Assembly: GCF_902143375.2 (NCBI RefSeq)
Contig: NZ_CABFVA020000114.1
Span: 1-64,000 of the forward strand
Direction: 5' to 3'
Length of the DNA stretch: 64,000 nucleotides
DNA from: Methylacidimicrobium tartarophylax
Lineage (GTDB): Bacteria; Verrucomicrobiota; Verrucomicrobiia; Methylacidiphilales; Methylacidiphilaceae
Below are positions 34,460 through 42,900 of the stretch, in pieces. Both the position numbers and the translations under genes were made by a program. Below the pieces are notes generated by a model. That model saw nothing but the letters and a program-made list of their open reading frames with translations, made no database searches and had not been told where the DNA came from. Each line of letters opens with the position of its first letter. Within the stretch, counting starts at the first letter, position 1.

Positions 34460-35213
34460 GCTTCGGCTCCCCCGCTCTCAGAGTTTGCGGCGGCTGGGCC
34501 GTTTGTGATTTCCGCGCTTCTTCCCATGGAGTGGTAAAGCTTTCGTCCGAGAGGAGAAAAGAGAAGGGCGGATCGGGAACTTTCTCATCCTCGGGGTGCG
34601 CTACCGCTTTCCCGAGGGATTGATCCTCAGGCTGGGTCTGACGGATCGAGATCGGGGTTCCCCGGTCGATCAATGCGAAGAAGCGCTCCGCATCTCTCCC
34701 CGTCAAATGGAGGCAACCGTGGGTTCTCGGTGTCGACCAGAGGTACCCCTCATGAAAGCCGTACCCGGGCGAGAAACCAACCCAGAATGGCATCGGATAA
34801 CCGACGAATTTCCAGCCGCGAGCCCGGCTGGGGGGTCCGCCGGCCTTGGTCCCTTCTACCGTTTGACCGTCCTTCACCCAGAAGCCGTAATGGCGGGACC
34901 GCCGCCGCGTGGCCTTTCCCGTCACGTGGAAGACCCCTGTGGGCGTGAGATGGCCTGGCCTGCCCGAGCAGGTGGGCATCACCAGGAGAGGCCGATTGCC
35001 TTCCATCACGTAGACGACCCGGCCCTCGAGGGAAACTTTGATGATTCGCTGGGAAGGGGCGGAGGGATGCACCCTGTGATGGGCGCCAGACGTCCAGGAT
35101 GCCTCTCTTTTTCCTCTAGCCCAAGCGGAGGAGCCGGTGAAGAAGTGCGCGAGAGTCGACAGGAGGAGGGCGATCGCGATCGCGGGCGGTGGAGGCCGAA
35201 AAGTGCGCATCAT
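34383..35213 (-). CDS. L,D-transpeptidase (YkuD domain), secreted
   Basis: 276 residues. N-terminal signal sequence (about 10-30), YkuD domain about 57-185 with catalytic Cys167 in THGCLHL and the conserved His154 in GFHEG. The Arg normally two residues after the Cys (HGCxR) is His here. A hydrophilic Pro-rich tail of ~75 residues follows. Would crosslink peptidoglycan or anchor proteins to it. Convergent overlap with pheA. Confidence 0.82.
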   Translation of the reverse strand: MMRTFRPPPPAIAIALLLSTLAHFFTGSSAWARGKREASWTSGAHHRVHPSAPSQRIIKVSLEGRVVYVMEGNRPLLVMPTCSGRPGHLTPTGVFHVTGKATRRRSRHYGFWVKDGQTVEGTKAGGPPSRARGWKFVGYPMPFWVGFSPGYGFHEGYLWSTPRTHGCLHLTGRDAERFFALIDRGTPISIRQTQPEDQSLGKAVAHPEDEKVPDPPFSFLLSDESFTTPWEEARKSQTAQPPQTLRAGEPKPTTRKEPEPGKSQGNGTAGPAARPS

Positions 35214-35397
35214 CGTGGCGATACCAGTTCTTCTACCGGATTCGACCTCTTCCGAAAAGGCGGAAACGGCTCTCGGCTCTTGCTCCGCCCGTCCTCTCCC
35301 GCAGAGGCGATCCCTGAGCCAGCAGTGGGCATATTTACGTCCTGTTGACCGAAATACACGAGTAATTAACTGGGTATTTACGATCTCTTTACGTAGG

Positions 35398-35490
35398 ATG
35401 AGCGTCCTAACTCACGCGGAACTGTCCGACGCTCTCCACGATTCGGACGCCCGTTGGAAGGTCGGCCACGGGATCGTGCCATGCCACTAG
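35398..35490 (+). pseudogene. Short frame resembling the start of a pterin carbinolamine dehydratase
   Basis: A 30-codon frame from ATG 35398 (MSVLTHAELSDALHDSDARW...) overlaps the antiporter start by 10 bp. The pattern LSDAL...RWKVGHG resembles the N-terminus of PhhB/DCoH proteins, which are about 100 residues, so this would be a truncated remnant. It could also be a leader peptide or chance. Weak call. The rest of the gap 35214-35397 is AT-rich near 35330-35390 and probably holds promoters for the divergent genes. Confidence 0.22.
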
Positions 35491-36668
35491 AGAATCCATG
35501 GGTCTTCCTCACGATTTGGATGGGCGCGGCGTTTCTGGCCGCCGTGATTGCGCTCCAGCTTCGGATCTCCGTGGCTCTGGTGGAGGTTCTGGTCGGTATT
35601 TTGATGAGCCACCTGCTGGGGCTGGCGGACCCGCCCGAATGGATGACCTTCCTGGCCAGGCTCGGCAGCGTCACGCTGGCGTTCCTTGCGGGGACTGAGA
35701 TTGATCCGGCTTCCTTCCGGCACCACGCCTTCCCGAGCCTCGTCATCGGCATTCTCTCCTTTCTTCTTCCCTTCGGCCTGGTCTATCTCATAGCGCACTT
35801 GCTTTTGGGTTGGAGTACGGCAGGGTCGCTCGTCGCCGGGATCGCGCTGGCCACGACCTCGGTTGCGATCGTTTACACCGCCATCCTCGAAAAGGGGATG
35901 GAAGCCACCCTCTTCGGCCAGCTTCTTCTGACGAGCTGCTTCGTGACCGATTTCCTCTCGGTCCTCTTTCTAGGCGTCTTCTTTACGCACTGGTCCACGA
36001 CCTCGGCGCTTTTGCTGTTCGTGGCTCTCGTGCTGCTCCTGGCGCTGCCGCTGTCGCTGAGGCCTCTTCTCCGGTGGCTGGGTCGCAGCCCGGTCAGCGA
36101 ACCGGAAGTCAAGTTCCTCTTCTTTGTCCTCGCTCTCCTGGGCGCGCTTGCTTCGGTCGCGCAGACCGAGCCGGTCCTGCCGGCCTATGTGGCCGGCGTG
36201 CTCGTCGCCAAGTCCTTTGCGACCGATCGCCAACTCGTCCGCCGCATGCGCTCGCTCGCTTACGGCTTGCTCACTCCCTTCTTCTTCATCAAGGCGGGCT
36301 TTCATATTTCCCTGCAGATTCTGCTTTTCGGCTTCCTTCCCATCCTCCTGTTCTTCGCCGTCAAGTTCCTGAGCAAGATGTTGGCCGTCTGGCCAGCTTT
36401 TCGCGTGCTGCGGCTCTCCCGGCGGGAGGCGCTTTTCGGCTCCCTGCTGACGAGCGGAGGGCTCACCTTCGGACTCATTGCGGCCCACTTCGGAGTAACC
36501 AAAGGGCTCTTGCAGAGAGAGCAGTATTCGCAAGTGACGATCGCCATTCTCCTAAGCACGCTCGTTCCGGTGATTGGAGCAAGCCGTCTCTTTCCCCCGG
36601 CTCCCGTCAAAGCGAAAGAAAAGGAGCCGAAGCTTACCGAACCTGGGGAGTTCGAAGAGGAGGGGTAA
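35481..36668 (+). CDS. CPA2-family Na+(K+)/H+ antiporter membrane protein
   Basis: 395 residues with about 11-12 hydrophobic segments. Contains the CPA2 pattern: FLAGTEIDPASF near residue 70, LATTSVAIVY near 125, and FFFIKAGFH near 265. No C-terminal TrkA-N/RCK domain (present in KefB/KefC), so a transport domain only with a short charged tail. Would exchange a monovalent cation for protons, of use in pH homeostasis. Start at ATG 35481; a GTG three bases earlier is also possible. Confidence 0.85.
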   Translation: MPLENPWVFLTIWMGAAFLAAVIALQLRISVALVEVLVGILMSHLLGLADPPEWMTFLARLGSVTLAFLAGTEIDPASFRHHAFPSLVIGILSFLLPFGLVYLIAHLLLGWSTAGSLVAGIALATTSVAIVYTAILEKGMEATLFGQLLLTSCFVTDFLSVLFLGVFFTHWSTTSALLLFVALVLLLALPLSLRPLLRWLGRSPVSEPEVKFLFFVLALLGALASVAQTEPVLPAYVAGVLVAKSFATDRQLVRRMRSLAYGLLTPFFFIKAGFHISLQILLFGFLPILLFFAVKFLSKMLAVWPAFRVLRLSRREALFGSLLTSGGLTFGLIAAHFGVTKGLLQREQYSQVTIAILLSTLVPVIGASRLFPPAPVKAKEKEPKLTEPGEFEEEG

Positions 36669-36747
36669 TCTCCAAACTGCGGGCGTCCAGAGACTTTTTG
36701 CTCGCGGCTTTGGAGGAGCAGTGCTTATCTTTTCCCCCGTGATTCTC

Positions 36748-36790
36748 GCCTGCTTGTCGCACAATCGTTCTCCTGCGGCTTGCGAAATGG
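36748..36790. repeat. Intergenic repeat family, partial copy A
   Basis: 43 bp that match the left end of the element at 60117-60159 at 39 of 43 positions, same orientation. Lies between the antiporter and the next gene. The inverted-repeat right end is not found here, so this is a truncated copy. Confidence 0.8.
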
Positions 36791-36805
36791 TGCAAGGGGG
36801 TTGCC

Positions 36806-37138
36806 ATGCTTGAGCGCGCGCAGATCCGGCGGCTGCGCATCGCTTCGCTGCTCGAGGGGTTCTCCTTGCTTTTGCTCCTTTTCGTGGCGGTTCCCGCCAA
36901 GCATCTCTTCGGGCATCCCCTGGGTGTCCAGGTGATCGGCCCCGTGCACGGGTTTTTCTTTGTCTTGTTCCTCTGGAGCTTGCTGGTAGCCTCCTCGGCC
37001 GGCGGCTGGCCCCGTGGCGAGGTTGTGCGCCTCCTCCTTGGCAGCATCCTCCCGTTCGGGGCATTTGTGAACGCCGGCCTCCTCAGAAGGAAGGAAGAGG
37101 CTTCTGGCCTAAGCGCCGAGACGGAGGCGGAAAGTTGA
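36806..37138 (+). CDS. DUF3817 integral membrane protein
   Basis: 110 residues with three hydrophobic segments (about 11-30, 42-65, 73-92). The pattern LRIASLLEGFSLLLLLFVAVP...GPVHGFFFVLF matches the DUF3817 family. Function unknown. Ends in a TTGA overlap with the next membrane protein gene, so the two are co-translated. Confidence 0.75.
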   Translation: MLERAQIRRLRIASLLEGFSLLLLLFVAVPAKHLFGHPLGVQVIGPVHGFFFVLFLWSLLVASSAGGWPRGEVVRLLLGSILPFGAFVNAGLLRRKEEASGLSAETEAES

Positions 37139-37557
37139 CCTATCTCTGGCTCAAAGCGCTGCACACCGCCGCCGTTCTGGTCTGGGTCGGTGGTCTCTTC
37201 ACGCAGTCCATCCTGCTCGCGGCCCTGGTGCGGAGCGGCATGGAGCCATCTTCCCGTTCACTCATCGCTTCGGTGCGCCAGTGGGATAGCCGCGTGACCA
37301 TGCCCGCGATGCTTCTGGTCTGGGCGCTCGGAATCGCGCTGGGCGTCCTGAGCGGAAGTTTCAGCAAGAGCTGGCTCTCGGCCAAGCTCGTTTTCGTGGT
37401 CATTCTTTCCGGACTCAACGGCATGCAGGCCGGAATGCTCCGCCGGTATTCGTCCCGTCCCGATTCCCGGATTCCCGGTTTTGTGCGCTGGTTCCCCGGG
37501 CTGATCGCCTTGTCGGTCCTGGCGATTGCGATTCTGGTGACGGTGAAGCCCGGATAG
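37135..37557 (+). CDS. Small integral membrane protein, CopD/HemJ-like
   Basis: 140 residues from a TTG at 37135 overlapping the upstream stop. Four hydrophobic segments; the start WLKALHTAAVLVWVGGLF, with a His in helix one, resembles CopD/DUF2269 and HemJ-type proteins. HemJ is protoporphyrinogen oxidase, but the later family residues are not clear enough to assign it. Confidence 0.65.
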   Translation: MTYLWLKALHTAAVLVWVGGLFTQSILLAALVRSGMEPSSRSLIASVRQWDSRVTMPAMLLVWALGIALGVLSGSFSKSWLSAKLVFVVILSGLNGMQAGMLRRYSSRPDSRIPGFVRWFPGLIALSVLAIAILVTVKPG

Positions 37558-37613
37558 CCGAGCTTTCATTCACCTGCGAGGCGGGCTAAGCGAGCTGGGA
37601 AGCCCATCCCCTT

Positions 37614-38156
37614 TTACCCTCGAAACGTGGGAGGAGGGTACTCGCGCGGGACGACTTGGGTCCCGGAGATTCGATCGACGAATCGGTAGTAGAGCCAGAA
37701 AGCCGCCGGCATGCTCAGCGCCAGGAGAATCCAATGCACCATCGAGGGAATCTTGGTCCCCGAGAGGGCGAGCGGCCAGAGCGCGAGGATCGCCCCTGCG
37801 ATTCGGCAGGCGTGGCGGCGGGTGGCACCCGCGAGAGTCACAGGTTCGCCTTCGGCGGTATAGACGCGGAGGTTGAACCAGAGCTTGCCTTGCGTGGCGC
37901 CATGCGCGCTGCGCTCCAGCAAGGCGAAGTAGCACCAGGGGCCGAGGAGGAAGGACAGCGGCAAGGCGATCGTCCGATAGGTAGGAATCGCCGCATGATG
38001 GCTCGCCAGATAATAGGATGCGGCGAATCCTGCAATCTGGAAGAGCACGAGAGCCGAGAAGTAGGCGCCAAAGGTATCGATTAGGTCCGCAGTGAGTCTC
38101 CGTCGCCAGTAATACCGAACCATATCGCCCCGCGGGCCTGCGCTTTCCATTTCCAA
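37614..38156 (-). CDS. RDD family membrane protein
   Basis: 180 residues. Starts RRRLTADLIDTFGAY (the RDD-type Arg/Asp pattern with modest variation) and has three or four membrane segments with GKLWFNLRVYTAEGEPVT between them, typical of RDD proteins. Proposed roles include transport; function unassigned. Confidence 0.75.
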   Translation of the reverse strand: MEMESAGPRGDMVRYYWRRRLTADLIDTFGAYFSALVLFQIAGFAASYYLASHHAAIPTYRTIALPLSFLLGPWCYFALLERSAHGATQGKLWFNLRVYTAEGEPVTLAGATRRHACRIAGAILALWPLALSGTKIPSMVHWILLALSMPAAFWLYYRFVDRISGTQVVPREYPPPTFRG

Positions 38157-38238
38157 GAATTCTATCCGCTACCGGCTCTTCTTTCCAGAATGGAGTTTCG
38201 ATTTATCATAGCTCAAGGAAGGAAAGGGCGCTCGGCCC

Positions 38239-38532
38239 GTGGAGGAGGACTTGAATGATAAGGCCGCTGACGGCGGCAGGTATCGTCTTGCTGCCGATGG
38301 GATGGCGAGTGTGGCGAGGCGGATGGGAGTCCGGCGCAAGCACGTGAACGAATTGTGCGGCAACCGCAGGAATGTGACGGCAGCGACCGCGCTGATCCTG
38401 GCTCGCGTTTTCGGCAACAGCTCCGATTTCTGGCTTAACGTGCAGCGTCGCGGCGATCTCTAGGAGGGGCTGAACACTCCGAGGGAGCGCGAACGAGTCG
38501 AGCGCGCCCGCCCGTTGAAACGCGCAGGCTCG
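38239..38532 (+). pseudogene. higA: Decayed HigA-type antitoxin gene with in-frame amber stop
   Basis: The frame encodes the helix-turn-helix and downstream part of a HigA/VapI antitoxin (MGVRRKHVNELC, NRRNVTAATALILARVFG, DFWLNVQRRGDL), then TAG at 38461-38463, then continues in frame with EGLNTPRERERVERARPL, as in intact HigA where a Trp codon (TGG) would replace TAG. The N-terminal ~25 residues are also not family-like. No HigB toxin is adjacent. Confidence 0.75.
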
Positions 38533-38573
38533 ACGATCAGAAGCCAGCCACTTGCCCGCTCAGGGACTTGAAC

Positions 38574-38664
38574 TGGCGGACAGGGAGGGATTCGAACCCT
38601 CGGGCCGCTTGTGACGGCCACACGCTTTCCAGGCGTGCCCAATCAACCGCTCTGGCACCTGTCC
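38574..38664 (-). tRNA. tRNA-Ser(GGA), CCA encoded
   Basis: 5' end at 38664. Acceptor stem GGACAGG pairs with CCTGTCC; anticodon stem CACGC/GCGTG holds the loop CTGGAAA, anticodon GGA (codon UCC). A long variable arm, typical of class II serine tRNA, and the T-arm GAGGG-TTCGAAT-CCCTC are present. Discriminator G at 38577, then CCA at 38576-38574. Confidence 0.95.
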
Positions 38665-38733
38665 TCGGGATGGAATTGAGAGAACTGCCGTCTTTGGCCG
38701 ATGACAAGAAGATTTTGATGCACCCGAGGCCGC

Positions 38734-39096
38734 TCAGAACATCCCAGGGCTGGCCATCGAGGAACCGCCATAGGCCCCCATCCCTGCCTGCTCCGGCCCA
38801 TGTTCAAGGTCGGAGAGTCGGACAAAGCCGCGTATTCCCCGAGTCGTCTCGACGCGGGCATAGTTCCCCGCCGATTGGAGAACCTTCACTCGGGTTCCCT
38901 TCTCGAGGTAGGTGTCGGGCGCTTCCTGCCCAGGACCTTGGGAATAAAGAGGTGCATCGATCTTGGTGACCAGGTCGTAGCCGCCTGTCACGGTTGCGCA
39001 GCCCGAAAGGCCCAGGAAAAGGAGGCAGGCGAAGGTCGTTACCCATGTGGGAAGGGCGGCAAGGGGTGAAAAGAGGCGAGCGATGGAAGAGATCAC
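38734..39096 (-). CDS. SH3-domain lipoprotein
   Basis: 120 residues from a GTG at 39096 that overlaps the leuC stop (GTGA). Signal peptide ending with lipobox LSGC near residue 32, then a bacterial SH3 domain (APLYSQGP, TYLEKGTRVKVLQSAGNYARV, GIRGFVRLSDL) and a Gly/Ser/Met-rich tail. Probably a wall-associated lipoprotein. The link to leuC looks positional only. Confidence 0.7.
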   Translation of the reverse strand: MISSIARLFSPLAALPTWVTTFACLLFLGLSGCATVTGGYDLVTKIDAPLYSQGPGQEAPDTYLEKGTRVKVLQSAGNYARVETTRGIRGFVRLSDLEHGPEQAGMGAYGGSSMASPGMF

Positions 39097-40466
39097 GAAG
39101 GGAGAAACTCCCGTGGATCGGTAATCCGTCCCGTCAGGGCGGAAGCGGCAACGGTGTAGGGGGATGCCAGGTAAACCTTGGATTCCTTGTGACCCATGCG
39201 GCCGGGAAAGTTCCGGTTGGTCGCCGAAATGCAAATCATGGGTCGGTCGAGCCGGCCGAAGGTGTCCATGGGTCCGCCCAGGCAGGCGGCGCAAGAGGCG
39301 TTCTCCGTGAGACGCACCCCGGCGGAACTCAGAATCTCCCAGACGCTCTTCCCGGCGATTTGCCGGCGATGGAGTTCGGAAGCGACGAGTGGGGTGGCTG
39401 GGACGGCAAAGGTCTCCACGGCAACCTGCTTCCCGTTGAGGACTTGGGCAAAAGCCAGAAAATCGGAGAGCTTTCCTCCTGTGCATGAGCCGAGATAGGC
39501 TCGGTCGATGCGCACCGAGGAGAGTCGCTGCGCCAGTTCCCGGTTGCCGGGATTGGGGGGTTGGGCGACGGTCGGCTCGAGAACGCAAAGGTCAATGGTC
39601 TGCTCCGCGAGAACGGGCGCGTCGGGATCCGGCTCCACCGGCTCGAACTGCGCATGGGTTCCATTGCGCCGACAGCTTTCCTGAACGAAAGCCAGGGTCT
39701 TTTCGTCGGCGGGAAAGACGCCGTTTTTTCCGCCCGCTTCAATGGCCATGTTCGCGATGGTCATCCGGTCTTCCAAGGAGAGGCTGGCAATGCCTGCGCC
39801 GGTAAACTCCATGGCGCAATAGGTTGCCCCGTCGAATCCGATCCGTCCGATGATCTCGAGGATGACATCTTTGGCCATGACTCCCTTGGGGAGCTCACCC
39901 TCCAAGCGGAATCGAAGGGTAGGGGGTACCTTGAGGAGCAATTTCCCCGTTCCCAGGACAAAACCCGCGTCGGTGTTGCCGATGCCCGTGGCGAAAAGGT
40001 TGAAGGCTCCGGCGGTGCAGGTGTGGCTATCGGTGCCGAGAAAAATTTCGCCGGGCCGAACATGGCCGCGCTCGGGGGCCGCGGCATGACAGACTCCTCC
40101 GTAGCGGTCGCCGTATTGGCGGGCGAGCGGACCTCGAGAGGAGTCGAATTGCCAGTGGCCGTCCGCATCGTCGATCACGTCGTAGAAGTAGGGTAACTGC
40201 TGGGCGCGGGCGAAGTCGCGGAGCAGATCGACGTTGCGGTTGGATTGAGAATCGGAGGTGAAAATGTAGTGATCGGGGATGATCACCACCTTGCGAGGAT
40301 CCCAGACGCGGGCCGATTTGCCGAATTCCCGCTGGAAGACGCCGATGGTTCCTGGGCCGCAGATGTCGTGAGTGAGCAGCAGATCGACGTTTACCCAGAC
40401 GTTGTCTCCAGGAGAAACGGTTTTTTTTCCGCTTGCCCGGGCAAGAAGTTGTTCAGTGAGTGTCAT
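39093..40466 (-). CDS. leuC: 3-isopropylmalate dehydratase large subunit
   Basis: 457 residues. Aconitase-type [4Fe-4S] ligands: Cys in YLGSCTGGK and the pair in SCAACLGG; substrate-loop GTDSHTCTAGAF near residue 142. Isomerises isopropylmalate in leucine synthesis. leuD is not next to it. A homoaconitase-type specificity cannot be excluded from sequence alone. Confidence 0.88.
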   Translation of the reverse strand: MTLTEQLLARASGKKTVSPGDNVWVNVDLLLTHDICGPGTIGVFQREFGKSARVWDPRKVVIIPDHYIFTSDSQSNRNVDLLRDFARAQQLPYFYDVIDDADGHWQFDSSRGPLARQYGDRYGGVCHAAAPERGHVRPGEIFLGTDSHTCTAGAFNLFATGIGNTDAGFVLGTGKLLLKVPPTLRFRLEGELPKGVMAKDVILEIIGRIGFDGATYCAMEFTGAGIASLSLEDRMTIANMAIEAGGKNGVFPADEKTLAFVQESCRRNGTHAQFEPVEPDPDAPVLAEQTIDLCVLEPTVAQPPNPGNRELAQRLSSVRIDRAYLGSCTGGKLSDFLAFAQVLNGKQVAVETFAVPATPLVASELHRRQIAGKSVWEILSSAGVRLTENASCAACLGGPMDTFGRLDRPMICISATNRNFPGRMGHKESKVYLASPYTVAASALTGRITDPREFLPS

Positions 40467-40519
40467 GACCAGGAGGGGATACTCTACCCGTTCTCCCTAC
40501 TTCCTGTCAAAGATGCTGT

Positions 40520-41593
40520 TCACTCCTCTACGGCTCGCTGGAGCTCCGCCAGAACGGGGGCAATCGAGATGGGTTGTGGCGCGGCCACTTGGGTGGAGAT
40601 ATCCGGATCTTTGAGTCCGTGCCCGGTCAAGGTGATCACGACGCGACTGCCGGGAGGGATTCGTCCTCGGGCGACCTCCTGGCGAAGCCCGGCCACACCC
40701 GCCGCGGAGGCGGGCTCGACAAAGATCCCTTCGCGTCTAGCAAGGAATTGATAGGCATCGAGGATCGCCTCATCGGTAACCGAGCCGATCCATCCGCCCG
40801 ACTCGCTGGCCGCGCAAACGGCTCCCTTCCAACTCGCGGGATTGCCGATGCGAATGGCGGAGGCGACGGTCTGTGGGTTGGAAATGATCCGTCCCTCCAC
40901 GATCGGAGCGGCCCCCGCCGCCTCAAAGCCGACCATGCGCGGAAGCCGGGAAATTTTGCCCGCTTGCGCGTATTCGCGGTAGCCCTTCCAATAGGCGGTG
41001 ATGTTGCCCGCGTTGCCCACGGGTAGGAAGTGGAAGTCAGGTGCGTCGCCGAGGACATCGGAGACTTCGAATGCGGCTGTTTTTTGCCCTTCGATCCGGA
41101 ACGGGTTGACGGAGTTGACAAGCTCGATCTCCGGCCGCTCCAGCACCAGCTCTTGCGCCATCCGCATCGCGTTGTCGAATGGGCCGGCGATCGAAACGAT
41201 CCTGGCGCCGTGCATTGCGGCTTGCGCCAGCTTTCCGCGAGCGATGCTCCCTTCGGGAAGGAGGACGATGCACCGGAGACCGGACCGAGCCGCATAGGCC
41301 GCTGCCGAAGCCGCCGTGTTGCCGGTGCTCGCACAGAGGCAGATGCCGGCTTTCCGCGCCAGCGCCCGGGCGAATGCCACGACCATGCCTCGATCCTTAA
41401 AGGAGCCGGTCGGGTTGAGACCCTCGTACTTAAAGAAAATGTCGAGGTTTCCCGGCAGGGTCTCATGCAGCGCCACCGAGGGGATGAGCGGGGTATTGCC
41501 TTCCAATAAAGTGATGGACGGAGCGTCATCCGAGAGCGGCAGCCGGTCCCGATAGGCTGCAATGATACCTGACCACGGCTTCATGAGCTCCAT
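40520..41593 (-). CDS. thrC: Threonine synthase
   Basis: 357 residues, PLP enzyme. PLP lysine in NPTGSFKDRGM near residue 64, CASTGNTAASAAAYAA near 82 and a phosphate loop in LPVGNAGNITAYW. Start ATG 41593 has GGGAG 7 nt before it; a second ATG at 41584 would give an exact ATGA overlap with hom. Uses phosphohomoserine; hom lies upstream. Confidence 0.95.
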   Translation of the reverse strand: MELMKPWSGIIAAYRDRLPLSDDAPSITLLEGNTPLIPSVALHETLPGNLDIFFKYEGLNPTGSFKDRGMVVAFARALARKAGICLCASTGNTAASAAAYAARSGLRCIVLLPEGSIARGKLAQAAMHGARIVSIAGPFDNAMRMAQELVLERPEIELVNSVNPFRIEGQKTAAFEVSDVLGDAPDFHFLPVGNAGNITAYWKGYREYAQAGKISRLPRMVGFEAAGAAPIVEGRIISNPQTVASAIRIGNPASWKGAVCAASESGGWIGSVTDEAILDAYQFLARREGIFVEPASAAGVAGLRQEVARGRIPPGSRVVITLTGHGLKDPDISTQVAAPQPISIAPVLAELQRAVEE

Positions 41594-42900
41594 CCCTCTT
41601 CTCCCTCGAGATCTTCCACACGTAAAAGGATAGCCGGTCTTTTGACGGTGGGAAGCGTTTCAATGATTCGGCAGGCCTCTTGGACGTCGGCTTCCTGCGA
41701 CTGATGGAGCAGAACGATGAGCGGGACGGTCTGGCCGCGGTGGCCTTCCGGCTGGATGACCGACGAAATGCTGATGTTCCGGGCGGAGAAGATGCGCGCA
41801 ATTTCCGCCAGGACGCCGGGCCGATCTTCTACCAGAAAGCGGACGTAGTATCGGGAGAGGATCTTCGCCATCGGCCGCAAGGTAAGCGCGGTCTGCCGAC
41901 CGGAGGAGGGTGGAAGTTCCCGCGAGACGGCTTTTCCCCGGGCCAGGAAGGCAAGATCGGCTAAGACCGCGCTGGAAGTCGGATCCCCGCCCGCTCCCCG
42001 ACCATAGAAAAGAGTCTCGCCCACGACATCCCCTCGGACGGCGACGGCGTTGAAGACCCCGCGGACCGAACTCAAGAGATGGCCTTTCCGGAGGAGGGTA
42101 GGGTGAACGCGTACCTCGATCTCTCCCCTCTTCGGATGGCTTCGGAGGATTGCCAAGAGCTTCAGCCGGTATCCGAGCTCTTGGGCGAAATGGAGGTCGA
42201 GGGGATCGACGTTCTGGATGCCTTCGGTATGAACTTCGCATAGAGCCGGCCAGAAGCCGTAGGCGAGAGCGGAGAGAATCACGGCTTTATGCGCGGTGTC
42301 GTGACCGGCGACATCGAGGGTTTCGTCGGCCTCCGCATAGCCGAGCTCTTTGGCTTCCCGGAGGGCTTCTTGAAAGGAGAGCGCGCGGGAGGTCATCGCG
42401 GAGAGCAGATAGTTGCAGGTTCCGTTGATGATGCCGTGGAGGGAGAGGATCTCGTTGGCGATCAATCCTTCTCTCAACGCCAGAAGCAGGGGGATCCCAC
42501 CGGCGACGCTGGCTTCGAAGAGAAGGCGCTTGCCGCGTTCGGCGGCGAATGCCGTCAGCTCCCTCCCTTGTTCGGCCAAAAGCGCCTTGTTCGCGGTGAC
42601 CACGTCTTTCCCATGGGAAAGACTTTCCCGAATGAGATCGGCCGCAACGTCGGTCCCGCCGATGAGCTCGACCACCACGTCCAAGGAGGGGTCGCGCGCC
42701 AACTCCCTCCAGTCGTCGACCAGCTGCGCCTCGGGAACATCCGCTTGCCGGGCGCGGGCGCGATTCTTTTCTGCAACCTTTTCAATACGAAGGATCTTTC
42801 CGCAACGCGGCGTTAAAAGATTCTCTTGGGTTCGGAGATTTTTCCAGACGCTCGCCCCGACGGTCCCCAGTCCTACTAGGCCGATCCGTAGCGCGCTCAT
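41581..42900 (-). CDS. hom: Homoserine dehydrogenase
   Basis: 439 residues. N-terminal NAD fold IGLVGLGTVGASV, catalytic-domain SLHGIINGTCNYLLSAM near 146 and EADETLDVAGHD near 185, with a C-terminal ACT domain (VEDRPGVLAEIARIF near 355) for feedback control by threonine. Overlaps thrC by 13 bp and lpxD by 4 bp. Confidence 0.96.
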   Translation of the reverse strand: MSALRIGLVGLGTVGASVWKNLRTQENLLTPRCGKILRIEKVAEKNRARARQADVPEAQLVDDWRELARDPSLDVVVELIGGTDVAADLIRESLSHGKDVVTANKALLAEQGRELTAFAAERGKRLLFEASVAGGIPLLLALREGLIANEILSLHGIINGTCNYLLSAMTSRALSFQEALREAKELGYAEADETLDVAGHDTAHKAVILSALAYGFWPALCEVHTEGIQNVDPLDLHFAQELGYRLKLLAILRSHPKRGEIEVRVHPTLLRKGHLLSSVRGVFNAVAVRGDVVGETLFYGRGAGGDPTSSAVLADLAFLARGKAVSRELPPSSGRQTALTLRPMAKILSRYYVRFLVEDRPGVLAEIARIFSARNISISSVIQPEGHRGQTVPLIVLLHQSQEADVQEACRIIETLPTVKRPAILLRVEDLEGEEGWSS

